DNA of 64,000 nucleotides. Origin: Pararhizobium qamdonense (GTDB lineage: Bacteria; Pseudomonadota; Alphaproteobacteria; Rhizobiales; Rhizobiaceae). The notes beneath the pieces are model-generated. The model was not told the origin of the DNA. It saw only the letters and a list, made by a program, of their open reading frames with translations, and searched no databases. Each line of letters starts with the position of its first letter. Position 1 is the stretch's first letter. This document shows, in pieces, positions 40,313-50,802 of the stretch. The DNA lies in the NCBI RefSeq assembly GCF_029277445.1, contig NZ_CP119567.1:124001-188000 (forward strand). Direction: 5' to 3'. The position numbers and the translations under genes are program-made.

Positions 40313-41686
40313 ATGGGCACACTGAAGCTCAACCCGCGATGGGGCAGTTTGGCACTTTCAGCTTGGAGACATACGTTGCTTGTTTCATTCCGGCGTCACG
40401 AAAGCGCATTGCGTACACTGTTTGCCGCAGTCGCACTCAGTGTTTTGGGCGGCGCTTTTTCGCCCGTTCTCGCGGCTGATGATCAATTCCAGCCGCAGAC
40501 AAAAATTCGCCTGACGGTCGTCCAGTGGATGCCCTCCAAGGGCGTTTATGAGAGGTGGGACGCGCTCGGTGGCGAATTCATGATTTCACAGGCGAAAACG
40601 GTGTCGCTTCCGATTATCGGCACGGTTTCCGTTGGGGGTCTTGATGGCGCGGGTCTGGCTGCAGAAATTGCCAGGCAATTGAAGACCAAAATCGGACTGG
40701 TGCAGACACCCGAGGCGACCATCGAAATTCTGGAGCGGCCGCCGATCTACGTTATCGGTGACGTGAACAAGCCTGGCGAATACGGGTTTCATCCGGGGCT
40801 GACGGTCCTGCAATCGGTGGCGATGAGCGGCGGGGAATTCAGGCCGTCGAACGGCTCAAAGAGGAGCTTTGATAAAACGGGTTATGTCGGCCAGTTGCAG
40901 GAGATCGGCAACGCGATTCTGCGCAGCAAAATCAAAATTGCCCGTCTTCAGGCTGAAATGTCGGATGGGACGGAAATGCGCCTGGAGCCGGACATGCAAG
41001 ACGGCCACGGGATCGCTGCGGCCATATTCGAGCAGGAAAAAATTATCTACGCCGCTCGCCGCAATGACATGGATCGCCAGTCGAAATCCTATGCCGAGTT
41101 GCGCGATCTCCTCACATCCGAAATCGCCACGATCGAAAAGAAGATTTCCAGCACGGACGAGGACATTGTGTCCGTCCAAAAAGAACTGACCAATGTCAAA
41201 AGCATGGTCGAGCGCGGCATCGCGCTGCCATCGCGCCAATCCGACCTCGAGCGCACATTGCGCAGCTATCACGGCAACCGGCTCGACCTTGTGACGGCCA
41301 TCATGCGGGCGCGCCAGAATATCGCTGAGACAACGCGCAGCCTCGATGGTCTCTACGACAAGCAGCGCACGGAAGTGGCCGTCGAACTCCAATTGGAACA
41401 GGCAAGCCTCGACCAGCAAAATCTGAAGCGGGACACGACGCAGAAGCTTCTGCTGGAGGCTTTGTCGGGAGATGCCGGTTCGCCGGCCGAGGCGGGTGGA
41501 GCGACGCTGGCTTTCAGCGTGACACGGCAGGAAGGCCAATCCATCCGCGAGATACCGGCATTGGATTCCACGGTCCTGCAGCCAGGCGATGTCGTGCGGG
41601 TCAGCCGCAAAGCGCCTGTGGCCCCGGCTGACGCCATGGTTTCCCCGGTGGATGCGGAAACCCAATCGGAACAGGCAAGTCAGTGA
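40313..41686 (+). CDS. ExoF-family polysaccharide export protein
   Basis: A 457-residue exported protein with a signal peptide ending in SPVLAADD, then a polysaccharide biosynthesis/export domain (about 60-135, QTKIRLTVVQWMPSKG, ISQAKTVSLPIIGTVSVGGLDG) and SLBB-like motif (PPIYVIGDVNKPGEYGFHPG). A long coiled-coil segment (about 205-370) follows. ExoF and related proteins act in the periplasmic or outer-membrane export of exopolysaccharide in rhizobia. It starts the plus-strand run exoF-rmlA-C-B-D-wzx, with 85 bp to rmlA. Confidence 0.9.
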   Translation: MGTLKLNPRWGSLALSAWRHTLLVSFRRHESALRTLFAAVALSVLGGAFSPVLAADDQFQPQTKIRLTVVQWMPSKGVYERWDALGGEFMISQAKTVSLPIIGTVSVGGLDGAGLAAEIARQLKTKIGLVQTPEATIEILERPPIYVIGDVNKPGEYGFHPGLTVLQSVAMSGGEFRPSNGSKRSFDKTGYVGQLQEIGNAILRSKIKIARLQAEMSDGTEMRLEPDMQDGHGIAAAIFEQEKIIYAARRNDMDRQSKSYAELRDLLTSEIATIEKKISSTDEDIVSVQKELTNVKSMVERGIALPSRQSDLERTLRSYHGNRLDLVTAIMRARQNIAETTRSLDGLYDKQRTEVAVELQLEQASLDQQNLKRDTTQKLLLEALSGDAGSPAEAGGATLAFSVTRQEGQSIREIPALDSTVLQPGDVVRVSRKAPVAPADAMVSPVDAETQSEQASQ

Positions 41687-41771
41687 GGACGGACACGTTT
41701 GAGGCAGTAGCAGGTGGCGGGGCGGATCGAACCGCTCGGGGCAACGGAACAGAGAAAGCAAGGCATACGCT

Positions 41772-42650
41772 ATGAAGGGGATCATACTTGCCGGGGGTAG
41801 CGGCACGCGTCTCTACCCTCTGACGATCGCGGTATCGAAACAGATGCTGCCAATCTACGACAAACCCATGATTTTCTACCCCTTGAGCGTCTTGATGCTG
41901 GCCGGCATCCGCGAAATTCTCATCATTTCCACGCCGCGCGACCTCCCCTGTTTCCAGGAGCTGTTTGGCGATGGGTCCGATTTCGGACTGAGCCTGTCTT
42001 ATGCCGAACAGCCCCATCCGAATGGGCTCGCAGAAGCTTTCATCATTGGCCGCGACTTCATCGGCAAGGACAATGTCGCGATGATCCTCGGCGACAATAT
42101 CTTCTTCGGGCATGGACTTCCCAATATTTGCAGGCAGGCGACGGCACGGGAAAAGGGTGCTTCGGTCTTTGCCTATCATGTCGAGGATCCCGAGCGCTAC
42201 GGTGTCGTCAGCTTCGACAAATTGACCGGCAAAGCCATGACGATCGAAGAAAAGCCGGCCGAGCCGAAATCCAACTGGGCCGTGACCGGACTGTATTTTT
42301 ACGACAATGATGTCATCGACATCGCCTCTTCCATCAGGCCATCCGATCGGGGCGAGCTCGAGATCACCACCGTCAACAATATCTATCTCGAGCGGGGCGA
42401 TCTGCATGTCTGCCAGCTTGGGCGTGGCTATGCCTGGCTCGATACCGGCACCTATGACAGCCTGCAGGATGCCTCCTCGTTTGTGCGAACAGTGGAACGG
42501 CGGCAGGGGATCCAAATCGCCTGCCCGGAGGAAATTGCTCTGGATATGGGTTGGCTCCAGCCCGAAGAGGTCCTGCGGCGTGCATGCCTGCTCGGCAAGA
42601 CCGCCTATGCGGCCTATCTGCGCCGGCGCGTAGAGGAATATGCAGCATGA
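41772..42650 (+). CDS. rfbA: Glucose-1-phosphate thymidylyltransferase
   Basis: A 292-residue nucleotidyltransferase making dTDP-glucose. The signature [20 protein letters not shown] with [10 protein letters not shown] is complete, as are LGDNIFFGH and [10 protein letters not shown]. Length and motifs match RmlA. It begins the rhamnose-precursor operon, with rfbC, rfbB and rfbD following through ATGA overlaps. The stop overlaps the next start by 4 bp. Confidence 0.97.
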   Translation: MKGIILAGGSGTRLYPLTIAVSKQMLPIYDKPMIFYPLSVLMLAGIREILIISTPRDLPCFQELFGDGSDFGLSLSYAEQPHPNGLAEAFIIGRDFIGKDNVAMILGDNIFFGHGLPNICRQATAREKGASVFAYHVEDPERYGVVSFDKLTGKAMTIEEKPAEPKSNWAVTGLYFYDNDVIDIASSIRPSDRGELEITTVNNIYLERGDLHVCQLGRGYAWLDTGTYDSLQDASSFVRTVERRQGIQIACPEEIALDMGWLQPEEVLRRACLLGKTAYAAYLRRRVEEYAA

Positions 42651-43225
42651 GCCTCCAGATCAAATCGCTGGGGCTGGACGGTGTCTTGGAAATCCTGCCG
42701 CCGAAGTTTCAAGATGATCGGGGATTCTTCTCCGAAACATGGAACGCGCAATTGCTGAGCGACAGCGGCGTTAAGCTCGACTTTGTCCAGGACAATCATT
42801 CCCGCTCGATTGCGCCAGGCGTGCTGCGCGGGCTGCATTACCAACTTCCGCCCTATGCGCAGGACAAACTTGTTCGGGTGGTCAAGGGCTCCATCTTTGA
42901 CGTCGTCGTCGATATCCGGCGTGGTTCTCCCAGTTTTGCGCAGTGGACAGCCCTGCGCATTTCTGCCTCCAAATGGAACCAGGTGCTCGTGCCCAAGGGG
43001 TTCGCCCATGGTTTTCTGACACTCGAGCCGGACACGGAGGTGGTCTACAAGGTCACCAGTCCCTACTCAGCCAGCCACAGCCGCTCGATACGCTACGACG
43101 ACCCAGATATCGGGATTATCTGGCCGATGAATGCTTCGGCATTTCAACTCTCCGACAACGATCGCATGGCGCAGTCCCTTGATACAGCAGAGGTTTTCGA
43201 CATGGCTGAGGAGAATGCGCTATGA
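42647..43225 (+). CDS. rfbC: dTDP-4-dehydrorhamnose 3,5-epimerase
   Basis: A 192-residue cupin-fold epimerase, the third enzyme of dTDP-L-rhamnose synthesis. Family motifs [23 protein letters not shown] (catalytic His in GLHYQ) and [13 protein letters not shown] are present, as is [12 protein letters not shown]. The start ATG at 42647 overlaps the rfbA stop, and its stop overlaps rfbB by 4 bp. Upstream in-frame residues belong to the preceding gene. Confidence 0.96.
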   Translation: MSLQIKSLGLDGVLEILPPKFQDDRGFFSETWNAQLLSDSGVKLDFVQDNHSRSIAPGVLRGLHYQLPPYAQDKLVRVVKGSIFDVVVDIRRGSPSFAQWTALRISASKWNQVLVPKGFAHGFLTLEPDTEVVYKVTSPYSASHSRSIRYDDPDIGIIWPMNASAFQLSDNDRMAQSLDTAEVFDMAEENAL

Positions 43226-44286
43226 ATATCCTCGTTACGGGTGGTGCAGGTTTCATTGGTTCGGCGCTGTGCCGGCATCTCGTCGAGATCGGCGAGACCG
43301 TCATCAATGTCGATAAACTCACCTATGCCGGCAATCTGGCCTCTCTGCGATCCGTCGAAACCCGAGCGAACTATCGCTTCGTCAATGCCGATATCTGCAA
43401 TGAAGCCGCGCTCGGCGAGCTGATGAGGCGGGAGAGGATCGACCGCGTCATTCATCTGGCAGCTGAAACACATGTCGACCGGTCGATCGATGGACCGGCC
43501 CAATTTATTGAAACCAACATTGTCGGCACCTTCCGGCTTCTTCAGGCATCGTTGAAATACTGGCGCCAGCTGTCTGAAACCGCGCAGCGGCAATTCCGCT
43601 TCCATCATGTTTCCACTGACGAAGTCTTTGGCGATCTGCCGTTCGACGACAGCACCTTCAACGAGCAAACACCTTATGCGCCGTCATCGCCCTATTCCGC
43701 GTCGAAGGCGGCGTCGGATCATCTGGTTCGCGCCTGGCATCACACTTTCGGCCTGCCGATCGTCATGTCCAATTGCTCGAACAATTACGGGCCCTACCAT
43801 TTTCCGGAAAAACTCATTCCGTTGGTTCTTCTGAATGCGCTCGACGAGAAGCCCTTGCCGGTCTATGGCGCGGGAATGAACGTGCGTGACTGGCTCTATG
43901 TCGAAGATCATGCACGCGCGCTTGCGCTGATCGCAAGCCAGGGCACCATCGGCGAAAGCTACAATATCGGCGGAAGCTGCGAGCGTTCCAATCTCGCGGT
44001 CGTTCAGGCGATTTGCGATATTCTGGACAGCGCGAAGCCCCGCCGCAATCAAAAAAGCTACCGTGATCTCATCTGTTTCGTGGCCGACAGGCCCGGTCAT
44101 GATCGCCGTTACGCGATGGATACAACGAAAATCGAGAGCGAGCTGGGTTGGAAGCCGCAGGAGAGTTTCGAGACCGGACTTTCGCAGACCATTGCCTGGT
44201 ATCTCGACAATGAATGGTGGTGGAGGCCGATCCGGGATGGCGCTTATGCTGGTGCCCGGCTTGGCAGATTGGCTGCCGTGCAATGA
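43222..44286 (+). CDS. rfbB: dTDP-glucose 4,6-dehydratase
   Basis: A 354-residue extended SDR with NAD motif [14 protein letters not shown], catalytic [10 protein letters not shown] and the 4,6-dehydratase-specific STDEVFGDL. It converts dTDP-glucose to dTDP-4-keto-6-deoxyglucose. Length matches RmlB (about 350). It sits in the coupled rfbACBD run. Confidence 0.97.
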   Translation: MNILVTGGAGFIGSALCRHLVEIGETVINVDKLTYAGNLASLRSVETRANYRFVNADICNEAALGELMRRERIDRVIHLAAETHVDRSIDGPAQFIETNIVGTFRLLQASLKYWRQLSETAQRQFRFHHVSTDEVFGDLPFDDSTFNEQTPYAPSSPYSASKAASDHLVRAWHHTFGLPIVMSNCSNNYGPYHFPEKLIPLVLLNALDEKPLPVYGAGMNVRDWLYVEDHARALALIASQGTIGESYNIGGSCERSNLAVVQAICDILDSAKPRRNQKSYRDLICFVADRPGHDRRYAMDTTKIESELGWKPQESFETGLSQTIAWYLDNEWWWRPIRDGAYAGARLGRLAAVQ

Positions 44287-45200
44287 AAATCCTGGTGACC
44301 GGCACGAAAGGGCAGGTGGTCACCAGCCTTGTCGAGGCCGCTGCCGCCATGGACGATATCGAGCTGGTCGCCGTTGGCCGGCCGGATTTCGATCTCGCCG
44401 ACCCCTCCTCGGTCAGACAGACAATTCTTGCAGCCAAGCCTGACGTCGTCGTATCGTCCGCCGCCTATACTGCGGTTGACCGGGCCGAGGACGAACGCAA
44501 TCTGGCTTATGCCATCAACGTCATGGGGGCCGCGGCGGTCGCCGAGGCCGCCGCCGTTCTGCGTGTGCCGATCATTCATCTTTCCACCGACTACGTGTTT
44601 TCCGGAACCGATCCCTACCCTTATCTGGAGGATGACGAGGCCGAACCGAAAACCGTGTACGGATACACCAAGTTGCGCAGCGAGCGCGCTGTGGCCAGCG
44701 TCAATCCGCGCCATGTCATCCTGCGGACGAGCTGGGTCTACAGTCCGTTCGGTGCAAACTTTGTGAAAACCATGCTGCGCATTGCCACGGAGCGGGAGAG
44801 CGTCGGTGTGGTCTCCGATCAGTGGGGAAATCCGACCTCGGCTCTCGACCTCGCAACAGCGATCCTTCTGATCGCAACCTACCCCGCCAGATACAATACC
44901 GGCATTTATCACTTTACCGGAACAGGCGAGACAAACTGGTCGGGGTTTGCCCGGCATGTGTTTGACATCAGCCGGGCCCATGGCGGCCCGTATGCCGACG
45001 TCGAAGACATTCTGTCCAGCGATTACCGTACCAGGGCCAGACGCCCGGCAAATTCCTGTCTTTCGACCGACAAGTTCGAAAGGGTGTTCGGCTGGCGCGC
45101 ACCAAGCTGGCAAGCCAGCGTGGAAACGGTTGTCCGGCGCATCATCGACAGGGATTATCCCAATTTCTCTTCGCCGCTGCACGGCGCACATAAGGCTTGA
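44283..45200 (+). CDS. rfbD: dTDP-4-dehydrorhamnose reductase
   Basis: A 305-residue SDR with N-terminal [13 protein letters not shown], catalytic YGYTKLRSE and LSTDYVFSG. It reduces dTDP-4-keto-L-rhamnose to dTDP-L-rhamnose. ATG 44283 overlaps the rfbB stop by 4 bp; residues upstream of it belong to another reading of the rfbB end. With it the rhamnose set is complete: four genes in the order A-C-B-D, all coupled. Confidence 0.97.
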   Translation: MKILVTGTKGQVVTSLVEAAAAMDDIELVAVGRPDFDLADPSSVRQTILAAKPDVVVSSAAYTAVDRAEDERNLAYAINVMGAAAVAEAAAVLRVPIIHLSTDYVFSGTDPYPYLEDDEAEPKTVYGYTKLRSERAVASVNPRHVILRTSWVYSPFGANFVKTMLRIATERESVGVVSDQWGNPTSALDLATAILLIATYPARYNTGIYHFTGTGETNWSGFARHVFDISRAHGGPYADVEDILSSDYRTRARRPANSCLSTDKFERVFGWRAPSWQASVETVVRRIIDRDYPNFSSPLHGAHKA

Positions 45201-45205
45201 AATTC

Positions 45206-46714
45206 ATGAATGCGCGCGCGACACCGTCCGATGGACAGACCTACACGCAGATCCTCAAATCGACAGCCTTGATCGGCGGATCGTCGCTGATCACCGTTGC
45301 GTTCTCGATCATCCGCAACAAGGCGATGGCGGTCATTCTTGGACCCGAGGGCGTCGGGTTGATGGCCATCTACAGTTCGATCGCCGATATCGCCCAGGCT
45401 GTCGCAGGTCTGGGTGTCCAATCCAGCGGCGTGCGTCAGATTGCCGAGGCGGTCGGAACGGGCGATGCCGAAAAGATTGCCCGGACGGCCTTCATTTTGC
45501 AGCGCATCTCGATCGTCCTTGGTATTGCCGGCACGCTGTTGCTGGCATGTCTGGCATTTCCGGTCGCACATCTCACCTTCGGTGACCATCAGCATGCCGC
45601 CAGCGTCGCATTCCTCTCGCTGGCGATTTTCTTCCGGCTCGCTTCGGCGGGACAGACGGCGATGATTCAAGGCATGCGGGAGATCTCGGTGCTTGCCCGC
45701 ATCAATCTGCTTACGGCAGTGTTTGCGACGGTGGTCACCATCCCTCTGGTCTACTTTTTCGGCTTTGAAGGCGTGGCGCCGTCGCTCGTTGCGATCGCTG
45801 CCGTGACCTTGCTGATCTCGTGGTGGTACAGCCGCAAGATGCCGCAAAGCGCCGGCAAATTGTCCGCGCCGCAGTTCAGGCAGGAACTGGGCGGGCTGCT
45901 GAAACTCGGGCTCGTCTTTATGGCCAGTGGATTGCTCACCCTTGCAGCCGCCTATATCGTGCGCATCATCGTGCTGCAGCACGGCGGCATTGTTGCGGCA
46001 GGGCTGTATCAGTCCGCCTGGGCACTCGGCAGCCTTTATGCCGGCTTTATCCTGCAGGCGATGGGCACCGACTTCTATCCGCGCCTGACGGCGATTGCCG
46101 GCGATCACACCGCTTGTAACCGTCTGGTCAACGAACAGGCCCAGGTCAGCATTCTGCTTGCCGGTCCGGGCGTGCTGGCAACGCTAACCTTTGCGCCTCT
46201 CGTCATGCGGCTGTTCTATTCTCCGGAATTCTATGGTGCTGCAGATCTCTTGCGCTGGATCTGCCTTGGCATGCTCCTGCGCATCATTGCCTGGCCCATG
46301 GGCTTCATCGTGCTGGCAAAGGGCGAACAGGCGATCTTCTTCTGGACGGAAGTTGCCGCGACCGTGGTGCATATCGGTCTCGCCTGGTTGCTGGTGGCCG
46401 AGTTCGGACTCGCCGGTTCTGCGGCTGCATTTTTCGGGCTCTACCTCTGGCACAGCATCCTCATCTACTTCTTCGCGCGCAAACTCACAGGCTTCCGCTG
46501 GTCTCCCGCCAATCTAAAAATCGGACTGATCTTCATCGTCTCCTCAGCCCTGGTGTTCTGCGCAACGCTTTTTCTCCCCTTCTGGCAAGCGACGGCCTTT
46601 GGCTCTCTCGCCGTGCTGCTGAGTGGACTGTATTCCTTGAAAATGCTGATCGGGCTTTTGCCGCCGGAGCAGCTTCCGCGTCCGGTCAGACGATGGGTTC
46701 TGAGAGTTGCCTGA
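45206..46714 (+). CDS. Wzx-family polysaccharide flippase
   Basis: A 502-residue membrane protein with about 12-14 hydrophobic helices and the N-terminal pattern of Wzx/MOP polysaccharide translocases (SSLITVAFSIIRNKAMAVILGPEGVGLMAIYSS). It should move a lipid-linked repeat unit across the inner membrane. The start ATG at 45206 (MNARA) is preferred; a TTG at 45197 would give a 4-bp overlap with rfbD, but with a poorer ribosome site. A bidirectional terminator follows, between this gene and the convergent aminotransferase. Confidence 0.92.
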   Translation: MNARATPSDGQTYTQILKSTALIGGSSLITVAFSIIRNKAMAVILGPEGVGLMAIYSSIADIAQAVAGLGVQSSGVRQIAEAVGTGDAEKIARTAFILQRISIVLGIAGTLLLACLAFPVAHLTFGDHQHAASVAFLSLAIFFRLASAGQTAMIQGMREISVLARINLLTAVFATVVTIPLVYFFGFEGVAPSLVAIAAVTLLISWWYSRKMPQSAGKLSAPQFRQELGGLLKLGLVFMASGLLTLAAAYIVRIIVLQHGGIVAAGLYQSAWALGSLYAGFILQAMGTDFYPRLTAIAGDHTACNRLVNEQAQVSILLAGPGVLATLTFAPLVMRLFYSPEFYGAADLLRWICLGMLLRIIAWPMGFIVLAKGEQAIFFWTEVAATVVHIGLAWLLVAEFGLAGSAAAFFGLYLWHSILIYFFARKLTGFRWSPANLKIGLIFIVSSALVFCATLFLPFWQATAFGSLAVLLSGLYSLKMLIGLLPPEQLPRPVRRWVLRVA

Positions 46715-46762
46715 AGGGCAAGAATACGGCTCGCCGGAAAGAAAGCCCCCGCGATAAACGCA

Positions 46763-46795
46763 AAACAGGAGACGCAAAGTCTGCATCTCCTGTTT
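46763..46795. terminator. Bidirectional rho-independent terminator
   Basis: AAACAGGAGA (46763-46772) pairs perfectly with TCTCCTGTTT (46786-46795) around a 13-nt loop, with the A/T ends giving U-rich tails in both directions. It separates the convergent wzx-like and aminotransferase genes. Confidence 0.8.
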
Positions 46796-46823
46796 GCAGT
46801 TAGGGTATTGAACTAAGTAGAAT

Positions 46824-48011
46824 TTATGCGGTCGCTCTCTGCGGCGCAAGGCACAGATTGCGAAGCGTCTCGGTGACAAGAAGCACCTCTTCGTCGGTCA
46901 TCTGCGCAAACAGGGGGAGAATGATCGCCCCTTCCTGCGCCGCCACACTTCGCGCGAGCTGGCCTGCAGCAACCCGATGTGTTGTCTTATCGGCATAAGC
47001 GTCTTCGCGATGAATGTTCATGATGCCGCGCCGGGTCGAAATACCCTGGTCCAGCAACACCTGCATCGTCTCGCGCTGGTCAAGCCATGGCGGAAGCATG
47101 ACGCAACAGCTCTGCCAGTTGCTGCGGGCCCAGGATGGCTCAACGGGGGTCTCAAGCCAGGTGATGTTGCGAAGTTCCTGCCGGTAGAGATCGGCCAGAT
47201 GACGCCGCCGCGATATCAGTTCCGGCAGCCGGGTGAGCTGCACCCTGCCCATCGCGGCCTGAAGGTCGGTCATGCGATAATTATAGCCAAGCTCCGGATA
47301 GCCCTCATAGATGACCTGGCGCGATCCATGGCGGATCGTATCGGGCACGCTCATGCCGTGTTGCCGCCACAGCCGGAACTTGCGGTCATATTCGGCATTG
47401 GCTGTCGTCAGCATGCCGCCATCGCCAGTCGTGACGACCTTGCGGGGATGAAACGAAAAACAGGCAATATCGCCCCGCGGCCGGCCGATTTTTTCCCACT
47501 GGCCATCGATGAGGATTTCACTCCCGGTTGCGCAGGCTGCGTCCTCGATGACCGGAATGCCATTGCTTTTGCCGATCTCAACGATCGTTGCAAGGTCGCA
47601 GGGCATGCCGAGCTGATGCACGCACAGGATCGCTTTGGTCCGAGAGGTGATTTCCGCCTGGATCAGCTGAGGGTCGATATTGAAGCCATTGGCTTCGATA
47701 TCGACAAAGACCGGCATGCCGCCCAGATAGCGGATGGCATTCGCCGTTGCGATGAACGTATGGCTGACGGTGATGACCTCGTCTCCGGGGCCAACGCCAA
47801 CGGCCTTCAACGCCAGATGCAACGCCGTCGTGCAGTTTGAAACGGCGCAGGCATGATCGGCCTGGACGAAGTCTGCGAATTCGCTTTCGAACGCGGCAAC
47901 CTCCGGACCTTGCGTCACCCAGCCGGACAATACGACGCGGCGGACCGCCTCCACCTCCCTTTCATCGAGCAGGGGCTTGGCGACGGGGATCTGGGGAAGG
48001 ACCGGGCTCAT
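46824..48011 (-). CDS. DegT/DnrJ/EryC1/StrS-family sugar aminotransferase (A)
   Basis: A 395-residue PLP sugar aminotransferase. FSFHPRKVVTTGDGG places the catalytic Lys191 and the glycine-rich binding loop; VIEDAACATGS and VSHTFIATANAIRYLG are DegT hallmarks. The enzyme aminates a keto-sugar nucleotide. The ATG at 48011 (MSPVLP) is chosen since it overlaps the end of the epimerase gene by 4 bp, and upstream residues have no ribosome site. It is the last gene of the six-gene minus-strand operon. The target sugar (for instance at C-4 or C-6 of a UDP-GlcNAc derivative) is not determined. Confidence 0.93.
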   Translation of the reverse strand: MSPVLPQIPVAKPLLDEREVEAVRRVVLSGWVTQGPEVAAFESEFADFVQADHACAVSNCTTALHLALKAVGVGPGDEVITVSHTFIATANAIRYLGGMPVFVDIEANGFNIDPQLIQAEITSRTKAILCVHQLGMPCDLATIVEIGKSNGIPVIEDAACATGSEILIDGQWEKIGRPRGDIACFSFHPRKVVTTGDGGMLTTANAEYDRKFRLWRQHGMSVPDTIRHGSRQVIYEGYPELGYNYRMTDLQAAMGRVQLTRLPELISRRRHLADLYRQELRNITWLETPVEPSWARSNWQSCCVMLPPWLDQRETMQVLLDQGISTRRGIMNIHREDAYADKTTHRVAAGQLARSVAAQEGAIILPLFAQMTDEEVLLVTETLRNLCLAPQRATA

Positions 48012-48985
48012 GCGGCGCGCCCTCCCACGTCCAGCACCCGTTCCTGGCGCCACCAATCGACAAGACCGCGCAGGCCGTCTTCCAATGACACCTGGGCTTT
48101 AAATCCCAAAAGACGCTCGGCCTTGTTCGTGTCGGCGAGCCTCCGCGTCACGGCGTTCACTTTGCGCGCTTCCTGATGTTGCGGCGCCAGCGACGCGTTC
48201 ATCACGCTCGTCAAGAGCTTGGCAAGCTCAAGCAGGCTGGTCTCTTCACCGCTCGCAACGTTGAAGACCTCGTCGGTAATGCCGGACTTTGCGGCAAGCA
48301 TATTGGCCCGCGCGATATCGTGAATATGGACGAAATCCATGGTTTGGCTGCCATCACCATTGATGATAGGCGGCAAGCCCGCTGATATCCGTTCCATCCA
48401 GCGGATCAGCACCTCGGTATAGGCACCATAGACATCCATGCGGGGACCATAGACGTTGAAGTAACGCAGCGCGACATAGTCCAGGCCGTACATTTCGGCA
48501 AAGCTGCGCAACAATCCTTCGTTGAACGCCTTGGCGGCGCCGTAGATGGTCCGGTTGTTGTAGGAGTGATGTTCCTCGGTCGTCGGGAAACTTTCGGCAA
48601 GACCCAGAACGGAGGCGGATGAGGCGGCGATCACTTTTCCCACCTTGGCCTCAACGGCCGCTTCGAGAACATTGAACGTTCCCTCGGCCAAAACTTCAAA
48701 TGCAAGCCGGGGATCCTCGGCGCATTGCGTGATCCGGATCGCTGCCTGATGGAAGACGATATCGACACCTTTGAAATGCTTTGCCAGCAAAGCGCGGTCG
48801 CGGATATCTCCTTCGATGACGGTCAGCGGAAAGATCGCCTGCGCCTCCGCCAAATTTTCCCGGCGGCCACGCACGAAATTATCAAAGATCAGGATTTCGC
48901 GCGGCTGCTCGCGCGCCACGAGATCGGCAATATGCGAGCCGACGAGGCCGGCGCCGCCGGTAATAAGGATCCGCTTGTCTTTCAT
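48008..48985 (-). CDS. NAD-dependent sugar-nucleotide epimerase/dehydratase
   Basis: A 325-residue extended SDR with GGAGLVGSHIADLV, S-x-Y-x3-K elements (ASSASVLG, YGAAKAFNE) and the sugar-binding C-terminal lobe (YFNVYGPRMDVYG). It resembles UDP-glucose/GlcNAc 4-epimerases or related dehydratases. It probably supplies the keto or epimerised sugar nucleotide for aminotransferase A, whose start overlaps its stop. GGGAGCAGATT precedes ATG 48985. Confidence 0.92.
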   Translation of the reverse strand: MKDKRILITGGAGLVGSHIADLVAREQPREILIFDNFVRGRRENLAEAQAIFPLTVIEGDIRDRALLAKHFKGVDIVFHQAAIRITQCAEDPRLAFEVLAEGTFNVLEAAVEAKVGKVIAASSASVLGLAESFPTTEEHHSYNNRTIYGAAKAFNEGLLRSFAEMYGLDYVALRYFNVYGPRMDVYGAYTEVLIRWMERISAGLPPIINGDGSQTMDFVHIHDIARANMLAAKSGITDEVFNVASGEETSLLELAKLLTSVMNASLAPQHQEARKVNAVTRRLADTNKAERLLGFKAQVSLEDGLRGLVDWWRQERVLDVGGRAA

Positions 48986-49001
48986 AATCTGCTCCCAACG
49001 T

Positions 49002-49706
49002 TCAGGATATGGCTGTCGTGGTGTCGCTATCGCTACGCCAACGGAGAAACTTTGCCGGGACCCCGGCGACGATCGAGAAGGGAGCGACGTCAGAGACGAC
49101 GACTGCTCCAGCGCCTACGATTGCGCCCTTGCCGATTGTCACGCCCGGAAGGATCGTCGCATTGGTGCCGATATCGGCCCATGCGCCGATGCGCACTGGC
49201 TTGATCTCGAGATCCGTGCGAATGATCGGCACGTCGATCGGATTGGCTGTGTGGCTTGACCCAAGCAGCTTGGCGCCGGGCCCCCAGCCGACATGGTCCT
49301 CGATCACCAGGTCACGCGCGTCGAGAAAGGCCTGCGGGCCGATCCAGACATTGTCGCCGATCACGCATCTGCCGTCGTAGCGGCCCTGAATATTGGCCTG
49401 CGCGCCGATGAAAACGCCGCTGCCGATCTCGAAGGTCTCCGGATGTTTGAAGACGGCCCCAGTTCCGATCTGAAGCCCGGCGCCGCATTGGCGCGTAGCG
49501 GCCTGCCAGATCGCCTTGCGCATCAGGGCGTCGACATAGCCATCACCCGTTGAAAAGCGGCCATAGAGCTCGATGAGGCCTGCGGCGCCATAGGTTCGTT
49601 TGAGTTCAGCGGCCATATCCAGCTGAAATCCGGGATCCGGCGGGACTTCGCGGCGCCCATGCACCGATTGAACGATCCGGGCCATGGAGGTGATGTCAGC
49701 TGACAT
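49002..49706 (-). CDS. Hexapeptide-repeat acyltransferase (A)
   Basis: A 234-residue left-handed beta-helix acyltransferase. Repeats of the [LIV]-G-x4 type run along the middle and end (FEIGSGVFIGAQANIQG, VIGDNVWIGPQAFLD, RIGAWADIGTNATILPGVTIGKGAIVGAGAVV). It likely acylates an amino sugar or a lipid-linked sugar. Start choice is between 49706 and 49712; both overlap the end of aminotransferase B by 11-17 bp, so translation is probably coupled. The acyl donor is not readable. It is not the same class as the shorter WbpD-like gene at the head of the operon. Confidence 0.85.
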   Translation of the reverse strand: MSADITSMARIVQSVHGRREVPPDPGFQLDMAAELKRTYGAAGLIELYGRFSTGDGYVDALMRKAIWQAATRQCGAGLQIGTGAVFKHPETFEIGSGVFIGAQANIQGRYDGRCVIGDNVWIGPQAFLDARDLVIEDHVGWGPGAKLLGSSHTANPIDVPIIRTDLEIKPVRIGAWADIGTNATILPGVTIGKGAIVGAGAVVVSDVAPFSIVAGVPAKFLRWRSDSDTTTAIS

Positions 49707-50802
49707 AGGCATCTTGCTCCAGCGCTGCCACGACCTGTTCCACCTGTCTTCCGGTCATTTCAGGATAGATCGGCAAGGACAGAACCGTGCGGGATGCGGC
49801 CTCGGATACCGGAAAGTCACCCGGTTTGTAGCCGAGGTCTTCATGTGCCTTTTGCAGATGTACCGGGATGGGGTAATGCAGGCCGGACTGGATGCCCTCC
49901 GCTTCCAAAGCACGGTGGAGACCGTCCCGGTCCCGGCAGCGGACTGCATAAACATGATAGACATGGCGGCGATAGGCGACTTCGACGGGTGTCTCCACGG
50001 TATCCAGATTGGAAAGCAGTGACGAATAGCGGGATGCATGCGTGCGGCGTGCAGCGGTCCAGGCGTCGAGATGCCGGAGCTTGACGCGCAGGATCGCACC
50101 TTGGATGCCGTCCATGCGGTAGTTGAAGCCTTTGACCAGATGATGGTAGCGGCGCTCCTGGCCCCAGTCGCGCAGCATCCGCATGGTCTTGGCATGTGCA
50201 TCATTGTTGGTGACGACGATGCCGCCTTCGCCGCAGGCGCCGAGGTTTTTGCCGGGGTAGAAGCTGAAGCAGCCGGAAGCGCCAATGCTGCCGGCGCGGC
50301 GGCCCTTATATTCCGCACCATGCGCCTGGCAGGCATCTTCGATGACAGCAATACCATGGCGGTTTGCAATGGCCATGATTGCGTCCATATCGGCCATCTG
50401 GCCGTAGAGATGAACCGGAACGATTGCCTTCGTGCGCGGCGTGATCGCGGCTTCAAGCTTGGCGGGATCCATGGTGAGCGTCATCGGTTCGACATCGACG
50501 AACACGGGCAATGCGCCGGCATAGCAGATCGCCGATACCGTGGCGACGAAGGTGAACGGAACGGTGATGACTTCATCACCGGGGCCGACATCTGCTGCCA
50601 GCAACGCCAGATGCAGCGCACTGGTCCCGGTGTTGACGGCCACCGCGTGTTTCGCGTCGGAATAGGCCGCAAATTCCTCCTCGAACTGGGCAACTTCCGG
50701 CCCCAGAACATATTGTGCCGAGGCGAGGACACCCAGGACGGCCGCGTCGATCTCATCCTTGATCGATGCATATTGCGCTTTGAGATCAAGGAACGGGATC
50801 AT
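49696..50802 (-). CDS. DegT/DnrJ/EryC1/StrS-family aminotransferase (B), WbpE-like
   Basis: A 368-residue PLP aminotransferase with catalytic Lys185 in FSFYPGKNLGACGEGG, VIEDACQAHGA and YGQMADMDAI. The group that includes WbpE makes UDP-3-amino sugars (for example UDP-GlcNAc3NA) after oxidation by a WbpB-type dehydrogenase. Its start overlaps the oxidoreductase stop by 4 bp (ATGA), and the WbpB-like and WbpD-like genes precede it. The assignment to the 3-amino route is inference from gene order. Confidence 0.93.
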   Translation of the reverse strand: MIPFLDLKAQYASIKDEIDAAVLGVLASAQYVLGPEVAQFEEEFAAYSDAKHAVAVNTGTSALHLALLAADVGPGDEVITVPFTFVATVSAICYAGALPVFVDVEPMTLTMDPAKLEAAITPRTKAIVPVHLYGQMADMDAIMAIANRHGIAVIEDACQAHGAEYKGRRAGSIGASGCFSFYPGKNLGACGEGGIVVTNNDAHAKTMRMLRDWGQERRYHHLVKGFNYRMDGIQGAILRVKLRHLDAWTAARRTHASRYSSLLSNLDTVETPVEVAYRRHVYHVYAVRCRDRDGLHRALEAEGIQSGLHYPIPVHLQKAHEDLGYKPGDFPVSEAASRTVLSLPIYPEMTGRQVEQVVAALEQDAYVS